Shown here in pieces: positions 34,595 to 44,940 of a DNA stretch of 64,000 nucleotides. Below the pieces are notes generated by a model that saw only the letters and a list, made by a program, of their open reading frames with translations, was not told the origin of the DNA and did not search any database. Made by a program: the position numbers and the translations under genes. Source of the DNA: Thalassotalea sp. LPB0316 (GTDB lineage: Bacteria; Pseudomonadota; Gammaproteobacteria; Enterobacterales; Alteromonadaceae); the NCBI RefSeq assembly GCF_014898095.1, contig NZ_CP062946.1, positions 1,798,001 through 1,862,000 of the forward strand, in the 5' to 3' direction. Within the stretch, counting starts at the first letter, position 1. Each line of letters starts with the position of its first letter.

Positions 34595-35122
34595 TTAGTC
34601 AGCTAACTCAGCTAAACACATTTCGTCATAAATTTGGTTAACCCACTTATCAACGCGCTCTTCTGTTAGTTCTGGTTGACGATCTTCGTCGATACACAAG
34701 CCAATAAATGTGTTCTCATCAACGAGTGCTTTAGAGGCTTCAAACTCGTAACCTTCAGTTGGCCAGTTACCAACAATAATCGCGCCTTTAGATTCGGCGA
34801 TATCACGTAATGGCTGCATTGCATCACAGAAGTACTCAGCGTAGTCTTCTTGATCACCTAAACCAAAAATTGCCACTAACTTGTCTGTGAAGTCAATTTC
34901 TTCTAGATCTGGTAAAAAGTCGTCCCAGTCACATTGGTTTTCGCCGTAGTACCAAGTTGGGATACCCAAGATAAGCAGATCAAATTCTGCGATTTCTTCT
35001 TTTGTACTTTTTGCAATATCTTTAACTTCAACTAGCTTTTTACCCAATTTCTTTTGGATCATTTTGCTTACAGCTTCAGTGTTACCTGTATCGCTACCAA
35101 AGAATAAACCTACAATTGCCAT
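34595..35122 (-). CDS. fldA: Flavodoxin FldA
   Basis: FldA is a long-chain flavodoxin, an FMN electron carrier replacing ferredoxin. The 175-residue protein has the phosphate loop FGSDTGNTEAVSKMI, the FMN-stacking WYYGENQCDWDDF, and FGLGDQEDYAEYFCDAM, all as in E. coli FldA. It follows ybfE and DUF2788 on the same strand, with 26 bases to ybfE. An operon DUF2788-ybfE-fldA is likely, as in other gammaproteobacteria. Confidence 0.97.
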   Translation of the reverse strand: MAIVGLFFGSDTGNTEAVSKMIQKKLGKKLVEVKDIAKSTKEEIAEFDLLILGIPTWYYGENQCDWDDFLPDLEEIDFTDKLVAIFGLGDQEDYAEYFCDAMQPLRDIAESKGAIIVGNWPTEGYEFEASKALVDENTFIGLCIDEDRQPELTEERVDKWVNQIYDEMCLAELAD

Positions 35123-35148
35123 TAAGTTTTACCTTTTAAACTAAAATT

Positions 35149-35430
35149 TTAACATTCATCTATCGACAGCGTTTTCGCTAATATCGACTCGATTAACTCA
35201 CCACGACTAATATTTTGCTCTTGTGCCATCGCATCAAGCTTTTCAAATAAACTTTGGTGCATTTTAAACTCAACGCGTTTTAAACCGCGTTGTTTGTCAC
35301 GCTTTACTTGATTGCGTTTATTGATTTTTACTTGCACACTGCGAGAGTGCGGGTTAGTTCTCGGACGGCCAGGGCGTTTTTCGTCTGAAAACAGGTCAAT
35401 TGTTGTTACGTCTGAAATTTCTTTTGCCAT
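35149..35430 (-). CDS. ybfE: YbfE family (LexA-regulated) protein
   Basis: A 93-residue basic protein with a central KRPGRPRTNPHSRSVQVKIN AT-hook-like stretch. A C-terminal ribbon-helix-helix-like segment follows (KRVEFKMHQSLFEKLDAMA, then ISRGELIESILAKTL). It matches E. coli YbfE, located next to fldA and reported as LexA-regulated. I did not see a convincing LexA box in the few bases upstream, and it is probably transcribed from the DUF2788 promoter. Confidence 0.88.
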   Translation of the reverse strand: MAKEISDVTTIDLFSDEKRPGRPRTNPHSRSVQVKINKRNQVKRDKQRGLKRVEFKMHQSLFEKLDAMAQEQNISRGELIESILAKTLSIDEC

Positions 35431-35436
35431 GAACTA

Positions 35437-35658
35437 CTAACCGATCCCTTGGCTTTCCCAGAAAAACTGGATAAGGCCTTTCGCAATAAAACCTACGCAC
35501 CCGAGCACAAGTACGAAGTAAACAACCATCTGGCCCATTTTCGGGACATCGTTTTTTTTCATTACGTCGTGAATAGATAACCCTATGAAAATAAAGATAA
35601 AAGCAAAAAATAAATTCAAGCCTATGGCTTCAATAACTTCTAAATATTCTGCTAACAT
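35437..35658 (-). CDS. DUF2788 small membrane protein
   Basis: A 73-residue protein with two transmembrane helices (LNLFFAFIFIFIGLSIHDVM and MVVYFVLVLGCVGFIAKGLI) joined by a short charged loop KKNDVPKMG. It matches the DUF2788 family found beside ybfE/fldA in Shewanella-like genomes. Function is unknown. It ends 6 bases before ybfE. Confidence 0.85.
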   Translation of the reverse strand: MLAEYLEVIEAIGLNLFFAFIFIFIGLSIHDVMKKNDVPKMGQMVVYFVLVLGCVGFIAKGLIQFFWESQGIG

Positions 35659-35736
35659 AGTGCCACCTAAAAAAATTCACGGCGCACTATAGCACAAGGG
35701 CCGTATAAACACAGCAATTGAGGACAAATTTTTGTC

Positions 35737-36495
35737 TTATTTTGCCAAGAAATCGCGAACGATTTTGTTAAACGCTGTGGTTTTTTCGGCGTGAAGCCAA
35801 TGGCCCGCACCCTGAATAATCTTAGCGGCGACGTTAGGGAAAAGCTGGTTGATGCGCTCGCGGTGTTCGGCGGTAATATAATTAGAATTACCACCTTTAA
35901 TGAATAAGGTTTCACCAAGAAATTGATTGTCGCCATCATAGCCCGTCATAATTTGGCTGTAGCAGTTATCAATGTATTCAAGGGCACATTTAAAGAAGTA
36001 CTGACCGTCATTCACACCTAAATTGCGTAATAAGAATGCACGTACCGAGGGCTCTTCTACGAACGCTGCAAGTTGTTCATCGGCATCTTTTCGACTGTTA
36101 ACTCGGCTAAAGTCGATAGCTTTTAAGCCATTGATAATTTGCTGATGATGCGCAGGGTATTGCACAGGTGAAATGTCGGCAATGACCAATTTGTTGACTC
36201 GCTCTGGATAGCTTAAAGCAACTTCCATCGCGACTTTACCACCCATTGAATGCCCCAAAATGTGAGCTTTACTTATTGATAGTTGATCCATTAATTCGAT
36301 GATGTCGCGTGCTAAACTCGGGTAGGCCATGTCATTTTTGTGAAAAGAATCACCGTGATTTCTAACATCGACACTGGTTACGCGGTATTCATCAACTAAG
36401 CCCTTGGCGACCATATTGAGGTTTTCCATCGAGCCAAATAGGCCGTGAATTAAAATAATATCTTGTCCGCTACCGGTTTGTTTGTAGTTAAGCAC
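35737..36495 (-). CDS. ybfF: Alpha/beta hydrolase YbfF (esterase)
   Basis: The 252-residue cytoplasmic alpha/beta hydrolase matches E. coli YbfF, an acyl-CoA/short-ester hydrolase. The triad is visible: nucleophile in GHSMGGKVAME, His in GAGHWLHAEKT, and Asp in the preceding lobe. HGLFGSMENL forms the oxyanion region. It is divergent from seqA, exactly the E. coli arrangement. The intervening 228 bases should hold both promoters. Confidence 0.93.
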   Translation of the reverse strand: MLNYKQTGSGQDIILIHGLFGSMENLNMVAKGLVDEYRVTSVDVRNHGDSFHKNDMAYPSLARDIIELMDQLSISKAHILGHSMGGKVAMEVALSYPERVNKLVIADISPVQYPAHHQQIINGLKAIDFSRVNSRKDADEQLAAFVEEPSVRAFLLRNLGVNDGQYFFKCALEYIDNCYSQIMTGYDGDNQFLGETLFIKGGNSNYITAEHRERINQLFPNVAAKIIQGAGHWLHAEKTTAFNKIVRDFLAK

Positions 36496-36723
36496 GTCGC
36501 CGCCTGTTGATTGTTATATCGCTTTGAGTTGTGGCGAAGATTCTCCACAAATCATCGAGCTAATTCAACTTTTGTTGAGTAAATGTTCTATGATAAATCC
36601 TCTCTTGGTGAATAAATGCGCAGTTAAATGAAATTATTTAACTTATTGCCCGCATCGCTAGCACCTTTTTTTGTTGCCACGTATAATCGAGCAGAATCTC
36701 GAGCAACATTGTCTAGGCATTAC

Positions 36724-37284
36724 ATGAAAACAATAGAAATTGAAGACGATTTATATCAATACATTTTAAGTAATACGCAATATATTGGTGAAAGTGCTTC
36801 ATCGATTTTAAAGCGATTGCTAGCGTTATCGCCACAAGACATTGCCGCAGCGCAGTTAGTACAAGAAAAGTCTGACATCTCACAACCAGAAGAAAAAGAA
36901 GCGTTAGTTCAAGATAAGACGGTTAGTTCAGCGCCAGTGAGCGAAGGTGAGAGTGTATTTAATTACATCAATAAACAAGAGTTAGCTCACCAGCGAGGTG
37001 CTGTCGGGCGATTTTTACTGATTTTAGCGGCGCTTTATCGCGTTCACCAAAGCCAATTTTCTGTTGTTAACGATATTCGCGGTCGCGACCGTTTATATTT
37101 TGCAACAAGTGAAGAAGAGTTAGCGGAAAGTGGGAGCAGTACTAAGCCTCGTCAAATTCCAGACAGCCCGTTTTGGGTGATTACTAACTCAAACACCACG
37201 CGTAAAAAGATGATGTTAACTGAAGTGGCAATTGCCCTAGGTTATAACGTCCAACAAGCCGAAGAAATTAGAGAATTACTGTAA
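36724..37284 (+). CDS. seqA: Negative modulator of replication initiation SeqA
   Basis: SeqA binds hemimethylated GATC sites and delays re-initiation at oriC. I choose ATG 36724 ([14 protein letters not shown]), giving 186 residues like E. coli SeqA; the open frame back to 36628 has no family similarity. The N-terminal oligomerisation part includes [12 protein letters not shown], and the C-terminal DNA-binding part includes [17 protein letters not shown]. pgm follows after 30 bases. Its presence implies Dam methylation in this organism. Confidence 0.96.
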   Translation: MKTIEIEDDLYQYILSNTQYIGESASSILKRLLALSPQDIAAAQLVQEKSDISQPEEKEALVQDKTVSSAPVSEGESVFNYINKQELAHQRGAVGRFLLILAALYRVHQSQFSVVNDIRGRDRLYFATSEEELAESGSSTKPRQIPDSPFWVITNSNTTRKKMMLTEVAIALGYNVQQAEEIRELL

Positions 37285-37314
37285 CGTTAATCAAGGATAA
37301 AGGGTAGGGAATAT

Positions 37315-38961
37315 ATGGCTGTTCATCCACATGCTGGCAAAACTGCAAGACCAGAAGATCGCATTAATATCGGCCGCTTGGTCAGTGATTATTATTTGTT
37401 GAATCCCGACGTTAATAACGTTGCGCAAAAAGTAACATTTGGCACTTCAGGTCACCGAGGTACTGCCTCAAAAGTCAGTTTTAATGAGCGTCATATTCTG
37501 GCGATCTGCCAAGCGGTTTGTGATTATCGAAAACAAGCCGGTATTTCTGGCCCGTTGTACTTAGGTAAAGATACCCATGCGTTATCTGAACCGGCCTTTA
37601 GTTCAGCCATTAGTGTATTAATTGCTAACGGCGTTAACGTGGTTGTTCAGCAAGATTTAGGGTTTACACCAACACCGGTCATTTCTCGGATGATCATCGA
37701 TCACAATCGCAAAAACAGCGACCTAGCTGATGGCTTGATTATCACGCCATCACACAATCCGCCATCAGACGGTGGTATCAAATACAATCCGCCGCATGGT
37801 GGTCCAGCGGAAGGCGAAATTACTAAGCAAATCGAAAGCCACGCTAACGCATTAATTCAAGCAAGCTTAGTTGATGTCAAACAAAGCGATATTGCCAGTG
37901 CGATGGCGTCATCATTGTTGAATAAACAAGATTTTATTGAGCAGTACGTTAGCCAGTTAGGTCGTGTTGTTGATATGGCCGCGATTGCCAAAGCTAACAT
38001 CAAACTAGGTGTCGATCCGCTTGGTGGCTCAGGTATCGCCTACTGGCCTGAAATAGCTAAACAATACCAGCTTGATTTAACTGTGGTTAATCAAGTAGTC
38101 GATGCAAGTTTTGCATTTATGCCACTTGATAAAGATGGCAAGATTCGCATGGACTGCTCATCACCTTATGCAATGGCGGGCTTGATTGCGATGAAAGACG
38201 ACTTTGATATCGCAGTGGGTAACGATCCCGATTTTGATCGTCACGGTATTGTCACTAAAACCGGTGGCTTGATGAATCCAAATCATTTCCTTGCGGTCGC
38301 TATCCATTATTTGATGACGCATAGAAACTGGCCAAAAACAGCAAAAATAGGCAAAACTTTAGTATCAAGCTCAATGATTGATCGCGTGGCTAAACATATT
38401 AACAGGCCAATGTCTGAAGTGCCGGTGGGTTTCAAATGGTTTGTCGATGGCTTAAAAACTGGCGAGTACGCATTTGGTGGTGAAGAGAGTGCTGGCGCAT
38501 CGTTTATCGAAAAAGATGGCAGTTGTTGGACAACCGATAAAGACGGTTTTGTGATGACGCTATTAGCTGCTGAAATATTAGCGGTAACCGGCAAAGATCC
38601 GCATCAGTATTATCAAGAATTAGCCAAAGAGCTAGGTGAGCCATGCTATGGTCGCAAAGAAGCCGTTGCTAGCCTTGAACAAAAAGCGGTGTTAACTGGA
38701 TTATCACCAGACGATGTTAAAGCGCAGAGCTTAGCGGGCGAACCTATCCTGCAGAAACTTAGCCATGCGCCGGGCAATAATGCCGCCATTGGTGGGTTAA
38801 AAGTGACGACGGAAAACGGCTGGTTTGCTGCCCGCCCATCAGGCACAGAAGATATATATAAAATTTATGCCGAAAGCTTTATTAGCGAAACGCATCTTGA
38901 GCAAATTTTTACTGAAGCTCAAACGATAGTGAATGACTTGTTTAAACAAGCAAACGTATGA
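37315..38961 (+). CDS. pgm: Phosphoglucomutase (alpha-D-glucose)
   Basis: Pgm interconverts glucose-1-phosphate and glucose-6-phosphate. The 548-residue protein has the phosphoserine loop [16 protein letters not shown], the metal site [10 protein letters not shown], the sugar-binding GGEESAG, and the phosphate-binding [12 protein letters not shown]. Length matches E. coli Pgm, and seqA-pgm is a conserved pair, likely co-transcribed. Confidence 0.97.
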   Translation: MAVHPHAGKTARPEDRINIGRLVSDYYLLNPDVNNVAQKVTFGTSGHRGTASKVSFNERHILAICQAVCDYRKQAGISGPLYLGKDTHALSEPAFSSAISVLIANGVNVVVQQDLGFTPTPVISRMIIDHNRKNSDLADGLIITPSHNPPSDGGIKYNPPHGGPAEGEITKQIESHANALIQASLVDVKQSDIASAMASSLLNKQDFIEQYVSQLGRVVDMAAIAKANIKLGVDPLGGSGIAYWPEIAKQYQLDLTVVNQVVDASFAFMPLDKDGKIRMDCSSPYAMAGLIAMKDDFDIAVGNDPDFDRHGIVTKTGGLMNPNHFLAVAIHYLMTHRNWPKTAKIGKTLVSSSMIDRVAKHINRPMSEVPVGFKWFVDGLKTGEYAFGGEESAGASFIEKDGSCWTTDKDGFVMTLLAAEILAVTGKDPHQYYQELAKELGEPCYGRKEAVASLEQKAVLTGLSPDDVKAQSLAGEPILQKLSHAPGNNAAIGGLKVTTENGWFAARPSGTEDIYKIYAESFISETHLEQIFTEAQTIVNDLFKQANV

Positions 38962-38975
38962 TCACTATTGCCTTT

Positions 38976-39003
38976 AAAAAAGTCACCGCGTGTGGCTTTT
39001 TTA
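38976..39003 (+). terminator. pgm intrinsic terminator
   Basis: AAAAAGTCAC (38977-38986) pairs with GTGGCTTTTT (38992-39001) across a five-base loop, with one G-T pair, and continues into T. Confidence 0.75.
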
Positions 39004-39038
39004 TTATCTAAAATAAGTTAAACAACAAGTAGCGCTGC

Positions 39039-39070
39039 TAAAATAAAATAAAATAAAATAAAATAAAAAA
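39039..39070. repeat. Pentanucleotide tandem repeat (TAAAA)6 upstream of astE
   Basis: Six exact TAAAA units (39039-39068) plus two A end 31 bases before the astE ATG. The tract is where promoter or ribosome-loading sequences would lie. Unit-number changes by slippage would shift spacing, so it is a candidate expression-variation tract. Confidence 0.85.
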
Positions 39071-39101
39071 CGCAGCTTTTTACTCGAGAGAACAAACATT
39101 T

Positions 39102-40160
39102 ATGGCTAACACAGCAGCACAATTAAAAGCATCATTAATCAAAACCGGTGATTTTTTATCACTAACACGTCAGCATGAATGGCATATGCCAGCGTTTGAT
39201 TTCGTTATTGAATCAACTGACTATCCAACCAAAGTATCGGTACTTGATACGGGCATTATCGTGTTTGAACCACAAACCAAAACCCAAAAAGATATCGTGT
39301 TATCTTGTGCGGTCCACGGCAATGAAACGGCGCCGATTGAAATTTGTGCAGAGCTTGTTCAACAGGCGATTTTAGGTCAAGTTACGTTAACCGAGCGCGT
39401 GTTGTTTTTATTTGGTAATCCTGCGGCCATGAATATTGCTGAGCGCTTTGTTGAGGAAAACCTAAACCGTTTGTTTTCTGGTGCCCACAGCCAAGATGGT
39501 GGTTTAAAGAACAAAGAGCGTGTGCGCGCAAAAGTGTTAGAAGATGCCGTGCGTGACTTCTTTGAGGCAACGAACAGTAACGGTAGTGAGCGAGAGCGCA
39601 AGCATTACGATTTACACACGGCAATTCGCGAATCGAAAAACGATAAATTTGCCGTTTACCCGTTCAGACATGGCAAGCCTTGGAAAACCTCTGAACTATC
39701 GTTTTTACAAGCCTGTGGCGTGAGCACCATTTTGTTATCGCATTCACCAACTACCACCTTTAGTTATTTTTCATCGAACAATTTTGGCGCCGATGCGTTT
39801 ACCGTTGAACTGGGTAAAGTAAGACCGTTTGGTGAAAATGATATGTCGCAGTTTAGCGATGTGAAAAAAACACTAAAGGCATTAATTACCGGTAAAGACC
39901 TTAACCTTAAACCGTTTGATGAAGCTGAATTTAGTATCTTTGAAATCGATCAAACGATTAATCGCACCCGAGAAAACTTTGTTCTCCATTTCCCAGATGA
40001 TGCGAAAAACTTCACCGATTATCCTGTTGACTACTTACTAGCGAGTGATGGTGATATTGAGTACCGCGTGCGCACTGAGGGTGAGGCGATTATTTTCCCT
40101 AATGCTAACGTCGCACTGGGACAACGCGCTTTACTAACCGTAAAACCAACTAAATTGTAG
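39102..40160 (+). CDS. astE: Succinylglutamate desuccinylase
   Basis: AstE hydrolyses N-succinylglutamate to glutamate and succinate, the last step of the arginine succinyltransferase pathway. The 352-residue protein shows the zinc-carboxypeptidase-like ligand set HGNETAPIEI and the later His in KHYDLHTAIRES. FTVELGKVRPFG holds the likely catalytic Glu. No other ast gene is adjacent, so the rest of the pathway must lie elsewhere. The start region follows a TAAAA repeat and CTCGAGAG. Confidence 0.92.
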   Translation: MANTAAQLKASLIKTGDFLSLTRQHEWHMPAFDFVIESTDYPTKVSVLDTGIIVFEPQTKTQKDIVLSCAVHGNETAPIEICAELVQQAILGQVTLTERVLFLFGNPAAMNIAERFVEENLNRLFSGAHSQDGGLKNKERVRAKVLEDAVRDFFEATNSNGSERERKHYDLHTAIRESKNDKFAVYPFRHGKPWKTSELSFLQACGVSTILLSHSPTTTFSYFSSNNFGADAFTVELGKVRPFGENDMSQFSDVKKTLKALITGKDLNLKPFDEAEFSIFEIDQTINRTRENFVLHFPDDAKNFTDYPVDYLLASDGDIEYRVRTEGEAIIFPNANVALGQRALLTVKPTKL

Positions 40161-40167
40161 TATTAAG

Positions 40168-40201
40168 GCGATAAGGTTTAAGCGCTTAAAAGCCTTATCG
40201 C
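40168..40201 (+). terminator. Hairpin after astE
   Basis: GCGATAAGG (40168-40176) pairs with CCTTATCGC (40193-40201); inner TTAAGC/GCTTAA extends the stem. No T tract follows, so termination is uncertain. The rest of the 274-base gap before the bkd operon shows nothing else clear. Confidence 0.4.
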
Positions 40202-40434
40202 ATTCCCACCAAACCGCATTTCTTTTTCAGGTGTAAACATTTCTTAGCATCTTCGTCAGCGTTTTACGCCAAGCACTTCGCCGATTTCTTGAAACTCTAT
40301 TTACGCACAGGTAAAGTCTGCGCGTTACAACAAGTAAATAATAAATATCTACACGATTTAAATCCGCTTCCTATACTGATTTAAATAGCGTTGGTAGAGG
40401 CCAAATGAGTTTGGCTTAACATAAAGAGAATATT

Positions 40435-41619
40435 ATGAGCACTGAAATATATAATGAAGGGCCGGTAGTTCACGAGCCTGCATTTATTGATGGGCATTCA
40501 GTAGAAATTCCTACCCTGAAAATTCTTAACCAAGACGGTGATGTATATCCTGGTGCCGCAATGCCAGAGATTGATGAAGCATTAGCTTTGCGAACGTATA
40601 AAGCGCTAGCCTTTCACCGCGTATTAGACGAGCGAATGATCGCCGCTCAGCGTCAAGGTCGTATTAGCTTTTACATGGCAGCATTAGGTGAAGAAGCGAC
40701 AAGTGTTGGCGCCGCTGCTGCATTAAAAGATACAGACATGTTTATGGGCCAATACCGTGAGCAAGGTGCGTTGATTTTCAGAGGATTTGCCTTAGAAGAT
40801 TTCATGAACCAAATGTTCTCTAATGAGAAAGATTTAGGTAAAGGTCGTCAAATGCCGATCCATTACGGTTCAAATGCCTTAAATTACATGACGATTTCAA
40901 GCCCGCTTGGCACCCAAATTCCGCAAGCAGCTGGCTATGCTTATGGCCAAAAGCTTCAAGGTAAAGACGAAGTGACTATTTGTTTCTTCGGTGAAGGCGC
41001 CGCAAGTGAAGGTGATTTCCACGCAGGCCTTAACATGGCAGCGGTACATGAAGCACCGTGCATTTTCTTCTGTCGTAACAACGGTTATGCAATTTCAACA
41101 CCAGCAGACGAGCAATTTCGAGGTAATGGTATTGCTTCGCGTGGTGTTGGTTATGGCATAAAAACCATTCGTATCGACGGTAACGATATCTTAGCTGTTA
41201 TTAAAGCAGTTCAATGGGCAAGAGCGTATGCGCTTGAAAATAGTGCGCCGGTGATCATTGAAGCCATGTCATATCGATTAGGTGCTCACTCAACGTCTGA
41301 CGATCCATCGGGCTACCGCACCAAAGAAGAAGAAGCGAAGTGGCACGAACACGATCCAATTTCTCGCATGAAAAACTGGATGCTTAAGCAAAACTGGTGG
41401 AGCGAAGAACAAGAAACAGCGTTATTCGACAAACTGCGCGAAGAAGTGTTAGCCGCGGTAAAAGTCGCTGAAAAAATTGATAAGCCACCGGTAGAAGACC
41501 TAGTGACTGATGTTTACGACACAGTACCAACACATCTTCAAAAACAATTAGAGCAATTAAAAACACACATTAAGAAGTACCCAGACGCATATCCGTTTAC
41601 TGCAGGGAGAATCAAATAA
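40435..41619 (+). CDS. bkdA1: Branched-chain 2-oxoacid dehydrogenase E1 alpha subunit
   Basis: This is the ThDP-binding alpha subunit of the E1 that decarboxylates 2-oxo acids from Val, Leu and Ile. The 394-residue protein has the ThDP motif [15 protein letters not shown] ending in NNGYAIS, and the phosphorylation-loop-like [30 protein letters not shown] is typical of BCKDH rather than pyruvate E1. Its TAA overlaps the next ATG by one base. The operon continues with E1 beta and E2. Confidence 0.92.
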   Translation: MSTEIYNEGPVVHEPAFIDGHSVEIPTLKILNQDGDVYPGAAMPEIDEALALRTYKALAFHRVLDERMIAAQRQGRISFYMAALGEEATSVGAAAALKDTDMFMGQYREQGALIFRGFALEDFMNQMFSNEKDLGKGRQMPIHYGSNALNYMTISSPLGTQIPQAAGYAYGQKLQGKDEVTICFFGEGAASEGDFHAGLNMAAVHEAPCIFFCRNNGYAISTPADEQFRGNGIASRGVGYGIKTIRIDGNDILAVIKAVQWARAYALENSAPVIIEAMSYRLGAHSTSDDPSGYRTKEEEAKWHEHDPISRMKNWMLKQNWWSEEQETALFDKLREEVLAAVKVAEKIDKPPVEDLVTDVYDTVPTHLQKQLEQLKTHIKKYPDAYPFTAGRIK

Positions 41620-42596
41620 TGGCACAAATGAATTTACTACAAGCTATTAATAATGCGCTTGATATCGCCATGGCAGAAGACGACTCAACCTTGTGTTTTG
41701 GTGAAGATGTTGGCCATTTTGGTGGTGTGTTTCGCGCAACCTCTGGCTTACAAGAAAAGTACGGTAAAAACCGTTGTTTTAACACGCCGCTAGTTGAGCA
41801 GGGCATTATTGGTTTTGCCAATGGCTTAGCTGCTCAAGGCTCACGTCCAATCGCTGAAATTCAATTTGCCGATTACATTTTCCCAGCGTTTGACCAAATC
41901 GTAAACGAGTCAGCAAAGTTTAGATACCGCAGTGGTAACGAGTTCAACGTTGGTCGTTTAACGATTCGCACACCATACGGCGGTGGTATTGCTGGTGGCT
42001 TGTATCACAGTCAATCACCTGAAGCGTATTTTGCCCACACGCCAGGTTTAAAAGTTGTTGTGCCACGTAATCCGTATCAAGCCAAGGGTTTATTACTCGC
42101 GTCAATTCGCGACGATAACCCCGTGGTATTTTTTGAACCAAAACGTCTATACCGCGCATCAATTGGTGAAGTGCCAGAAGAAGATTACCAATTGCCATTA
42201 GGCAAAGCGGAAGTGACGCAACAAGGTAATGATATTTCATTATTAGCTTGGGGCGCACAAATGGAAATTATAGATAAAGCAGCTGAAATGGCGCAAGCCG
42301 ATGGTATTTCATGTGAAATTATCGATTTGCGTACGATTTTACCTTGGGATGTTGAAACCGTTGCTAATTCAGTGCGCAAAACAGGTCGTTTGTTAATTAG
42401 TCACGAAGCGCCAATTACCGCAGGTTTTGCTGGTGAGATTGCCGCGCAAATTCAAAGCGAGTGTTTCTTATCGCTTGAGTCGCCAATTGCCCGTGTTTGT
42501 GGTGTTGATACACCTTACCCATTAGCGCTAGAGAAAGAGCACATGGCCGATCATTTGAAGGTCTATGAAGCCATTAAAGCGTCAGTAAATTACTAG
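41619..42596 (+). CDS. bkdA2: Branched-chain 2-oxoacid dehydrogenase E1 beta subunit
   Basis: The 325-residue beta subunit partners the preceding alpha subunit in an alpha2beta2 E1. Landmarks are [36 protein letters not shown], and the C-terminal transketolase-type domain with [16 protein letters not shown] and [14 protein letters not shown]. Its ATG overlaps the alpha-subunit stop by one base, and E2 follows after 10 bases with a GGAGCC ribosome-binding site. Confidence 0.93.
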   Translation: MAQMNLLQAINNALDIAMAEDDSTLCFGEDVGHFGGVFRATSGLQEKYGKNRCFNTPLVEQGIIGFANGLAAQGSRPIAEIQFADYIFPAFDQIVNESAKFRYRSGNEFNVGRLTIRTPYGGGIAGGLYHSQSPEAYFAHTPGLKVVVPRNPYQAKGLLLASIRDDNPVVFFEPKRLYRASIGEVPEEDYQLPLGKAEVTQQGNDISLLAWGAQMEIIDKAAEMAQADGISCEIIDLRTILPWDVETVANSVRKTGRLLISHEAPITAGFAGEIAAQIQSECFLSLESPIARVCGVDTPYPLALEKEHMADHLKVYEAIKASVNY

Positions 42597-42606
42597 GAGC
42601 CATGTC

Positions 42607-44193
42607 ATGAGTATTGATTTTATTTTACCTGATATTGGTGAGGGTATTGTCGAGTGTGAAATCGTTGAATGGCTTGTAGCTGAAGGCGATATCATTGAAG
42701 AAGATCAGCCAATTGCTGACGTGATGACTGATAAAGCCTTAGTGCAAATTCCAGCAATGCACGCGGGTAAAGTCGACAAGCTTTATTACGAAAAAGGCGA
42801 TATTGCGAAAGTTCACGCGCCATTATTTGCCATGACACCTGCAGGTGAAACGGCGCAAACCGCTGAGCCCGTTGCCCAAGTTGAAGCGCCTGCACCTGCA
42901 ACAAGCCAAGCGCCAGCAAGTTCAGGTACGATTATCGAAGATTTCATTTTACCGGATATTGGTGAAGGTATCGTTGAATGTGAAATCGTTGAATGGTTAG
43001 TTGCTGAAGGCGACGATATTGTTGAAGATCAGCCGGTAGCTGACGTAATGACAGATAAAGCGCTTGTGCAAATTCCAGCCATGCACAACGGTAAAGTCGT
43101 TAAACTGCATTACGCTAAAGGCGATATTGCGAAAGTTCACGCGCCGCTATTTGCGATTGAGCGCGCGGGCGAGGGTGGAACAAGCACAGCGACTGCACCT
43201 GCTGCGGAAAAAGTTGAAGCGCCAACTCAAGCTCCTGCAAAAGCTGTAGAGGCGACAGCACCTAGTGCTCCTGCGACAACAGAACGTGTGCTTGCGAAAT
43301 CCGTTAATGGCAAAGCGCTAGCAAGCCCTGCAGTACGTCGTGTTGCACGTGAATTAAACGTCAACATTCACGAAGTACCTGGTAGCGGTAAAAAAGGTCG
43401 CGTATACAAAGAAGACGTGATGGCCTTTGTCGATGGTCAAAAACAAGGTGCGACGGCTAATGTAACGGCAACAGCGCCAACTGTTGGCGGTACGCGCACA
43501 GAGCCAATTCGCGGTGTAAAAGCGGCAATGGCGAAAGCTATGGTGGCTTCTGTTTCAACAATTCCTCATTTTACTTATTGTGAAGAAATCGACTTAACCG
43601 CGTTAATTGCTTTGCGTTTATCGTTAAAAGAAGAGTACGCCAAGCAAGATATCAAATTAACCATGATGCCATTTTTCATGAAAGCGATGTCGTTAGCGTT
43701 AAAAGAATTCCCGTTGGTTAATGCACGTGCTAACGATGAGTGTACCGAATTAACCTTCTTTGACGATCACAATATCGGCATGGCAGTTGATTCAAAAGTG
43801 GGTTTATTAGTGCCCAATGTTAAGCAAGTCCAAACTAAATCGATTGTCGATTTAGCACAAGATATTACTCGCTTAACCAATGATGCGCGTTCAGGTCGTG
43901 TTTCACCCGACGACTTAAAAGGTGGCACGATTTCAATCTCTAATATTGGCGCGATTGGCGGTACGGTGGCAACACCTATTATCAACAAGCCAGAATCGGC
44001 GATTGTTGCGTTAGGCAAAGTGCAAACATTACCTCGCTTTAACGCTCAGGGAGAGGTTGAAGCTCGCAGCATAATGCAAGTGAGTTGGTCTGGCGATCAC
44101 CGTATTATTGACGGCGGCACCATTGCTCGGTTCTCAAACCTTTGGAAGGCCTTCCTTGAAGAGCCAACTAAAATGTTGATGCATATGAGCTAA
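42607..44193 (+). CDS. bkdB: Branched-chain 2-oxoacid dehydrogenase E2, two lipoyl domains
   Basis: This is the dihydrolipoyl acyltransferase core of the BCKDH complex. The 528-residue protein has two near-identical lipoyl domains (about 1-78 and 106-185), each with the lipoyl lysine in MTDKALVQIPA. Pro/Ala-rich linkers, a peripheral subunit-binding domain (ASPAVRRVARELNVNI) and the catalytic domain with the His of SWSGDHRIIDGG follow. BkdB usually has one lipoyl domain, so this is duplicated, as is sucB in this window. No lpd follows; a terminator closes the operon. Confidence 0.93.
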   Translation: MSIDFILPDIGEGIVECEIVEWLVAEGDIIEEDQPIADVMTDKALVQIPAMHAGKVDKLYYEKGDIAKVHAPLFAMTPAGETAQTAEPVAQVEAPAPATSQAPASSGTIIEDFILPDIGEGIVECEIVEWLVAEGDDIVEDQPVADVMTDKALVQIPAMHNGKVVKLHYAKGDIAKVHAPLFAIERAGEGGTSTATAPAAEKVEAPTQAPAKAVEATAPSAPATTERVLAKSVNGKALASPAVRRVARELNVNIHEVPGSGKKGRVYKEDVMAFVDGQKQGATANVTATAPTVGGTRTEPIRGVKAAMAKAMVASVSTIPHFTYCEEIDLTALIALRLSLKEEYAKQDIKLTMMPFFMKAMSLALKEFPLVNARANDECTELTFFDDHNIGMAVDSKVGLLVPNVKQVQTKSIVDLAQDITRLTNDARSGRVSPDDLKGGTISISNIGAIGGTVATPIINKPESAIVALGKVQTLPRFNAQGEVEARSIMQVSWSGDHRIIDGGTIARFSNLWKAFLEEPTKMLMHMS

Positions 44194-44211
44194 TAGACAA
44201 ATAGCAAGTGT

Positions 44212-44243
44212 AAAGGCCAGGTTTTTTAACGTGGCCTTTTTTA
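44212..44243 (+). terminator. bkd operon terminator
   Basis: AAAGGCCA (44212-44219) and TGGCCTTT (44232-44239) with a T run, shortly after the bkdB stop. Confidence 0.78.
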
Positions 44244-44274
44244 TGCCTAGAAATTTAATTCAGGTAAAAAAAAT

Positions 44275-44302
44275 CCCCTACTATTGTTTAAAATAATAGG
44301 GG
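44275..44302. other. Isolated hairpin in long intergenic region
   Basis: CCCCTACTATT (44275-44285) and AATAATAGGGG (44292-44302) pair with one mismatch around a six-base loop. There is no T tract. It stands near the start of a 747-base gene-free stretch. Confidence 0.4.
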
Positions 44303-44885
44303 GGCCTGAGGAGGGTAATAAACAAAAACGTTGGGAACATGTCAAATGTATTCAGTGAATACAGGCGTTAAGATAAGCTAGTTACATGACAATAGTGTGA
44401 CCGTAAGAATAATATTCTCTAGCGTTTTGTCATAAATCAGAAGAATTAACGTTTTATTGGTTAAATATCTATTTCATCATTTGAGAACAGGTTAAATAGT
44501 TCACCATGTAACACTCGAATAGGGAAGTTAACGTACCGCGATATACTTAAATTATATTGAACACTGTTGATTAAATAAGTGGTAACTTGATGTTTCACCT
44601 TCAATTACTAGGGGGAAATCAAATCTGAGATTAGCATAGGTGACAAATGTAGCGATTGCTCCTAAAGGAATCGTCATCCTTTTGTAGATCGAGATCTTGT
44701 GTGGTTTGTAAGTGAATTTGTCAGGCTAGATTGTGGCAGCTACAGACATTAATTATGTCAAGTCACCTATAGTCATTTTGGCGTTAAGCTACCAAAGAGC
44801 TCATTCCAAAGGATATATAACTCTATAGTGATGTTTTTTTATTGAAAATAACTATATGTTATGGATTTTTTTCGTTAACAGATAC
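44303..44885. other. Gene-free AT-rich stretch
   Basis: I see no open frame with a credible start, no repeat family member and no clear promoter-terminator pair here. Confidence 0.5.
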
Positions 44886-44921
44886 AAAAAAGCACCAATC
44901 ATTACCATTGATGCTGTTTTG
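44886..44921 (-). terminator. Terminator for the PEP-CTERM gene
   Basis: AGCACCAAT (44891-44899) and ATTGATGCT (44907-44915) pair with one mismatch; the A run at 44886-44890 becomes the T tract on the minus strand. Confidence 0.65.
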
Positions 44922-44940
44922 TTTTAATAAAAAGAAACTA

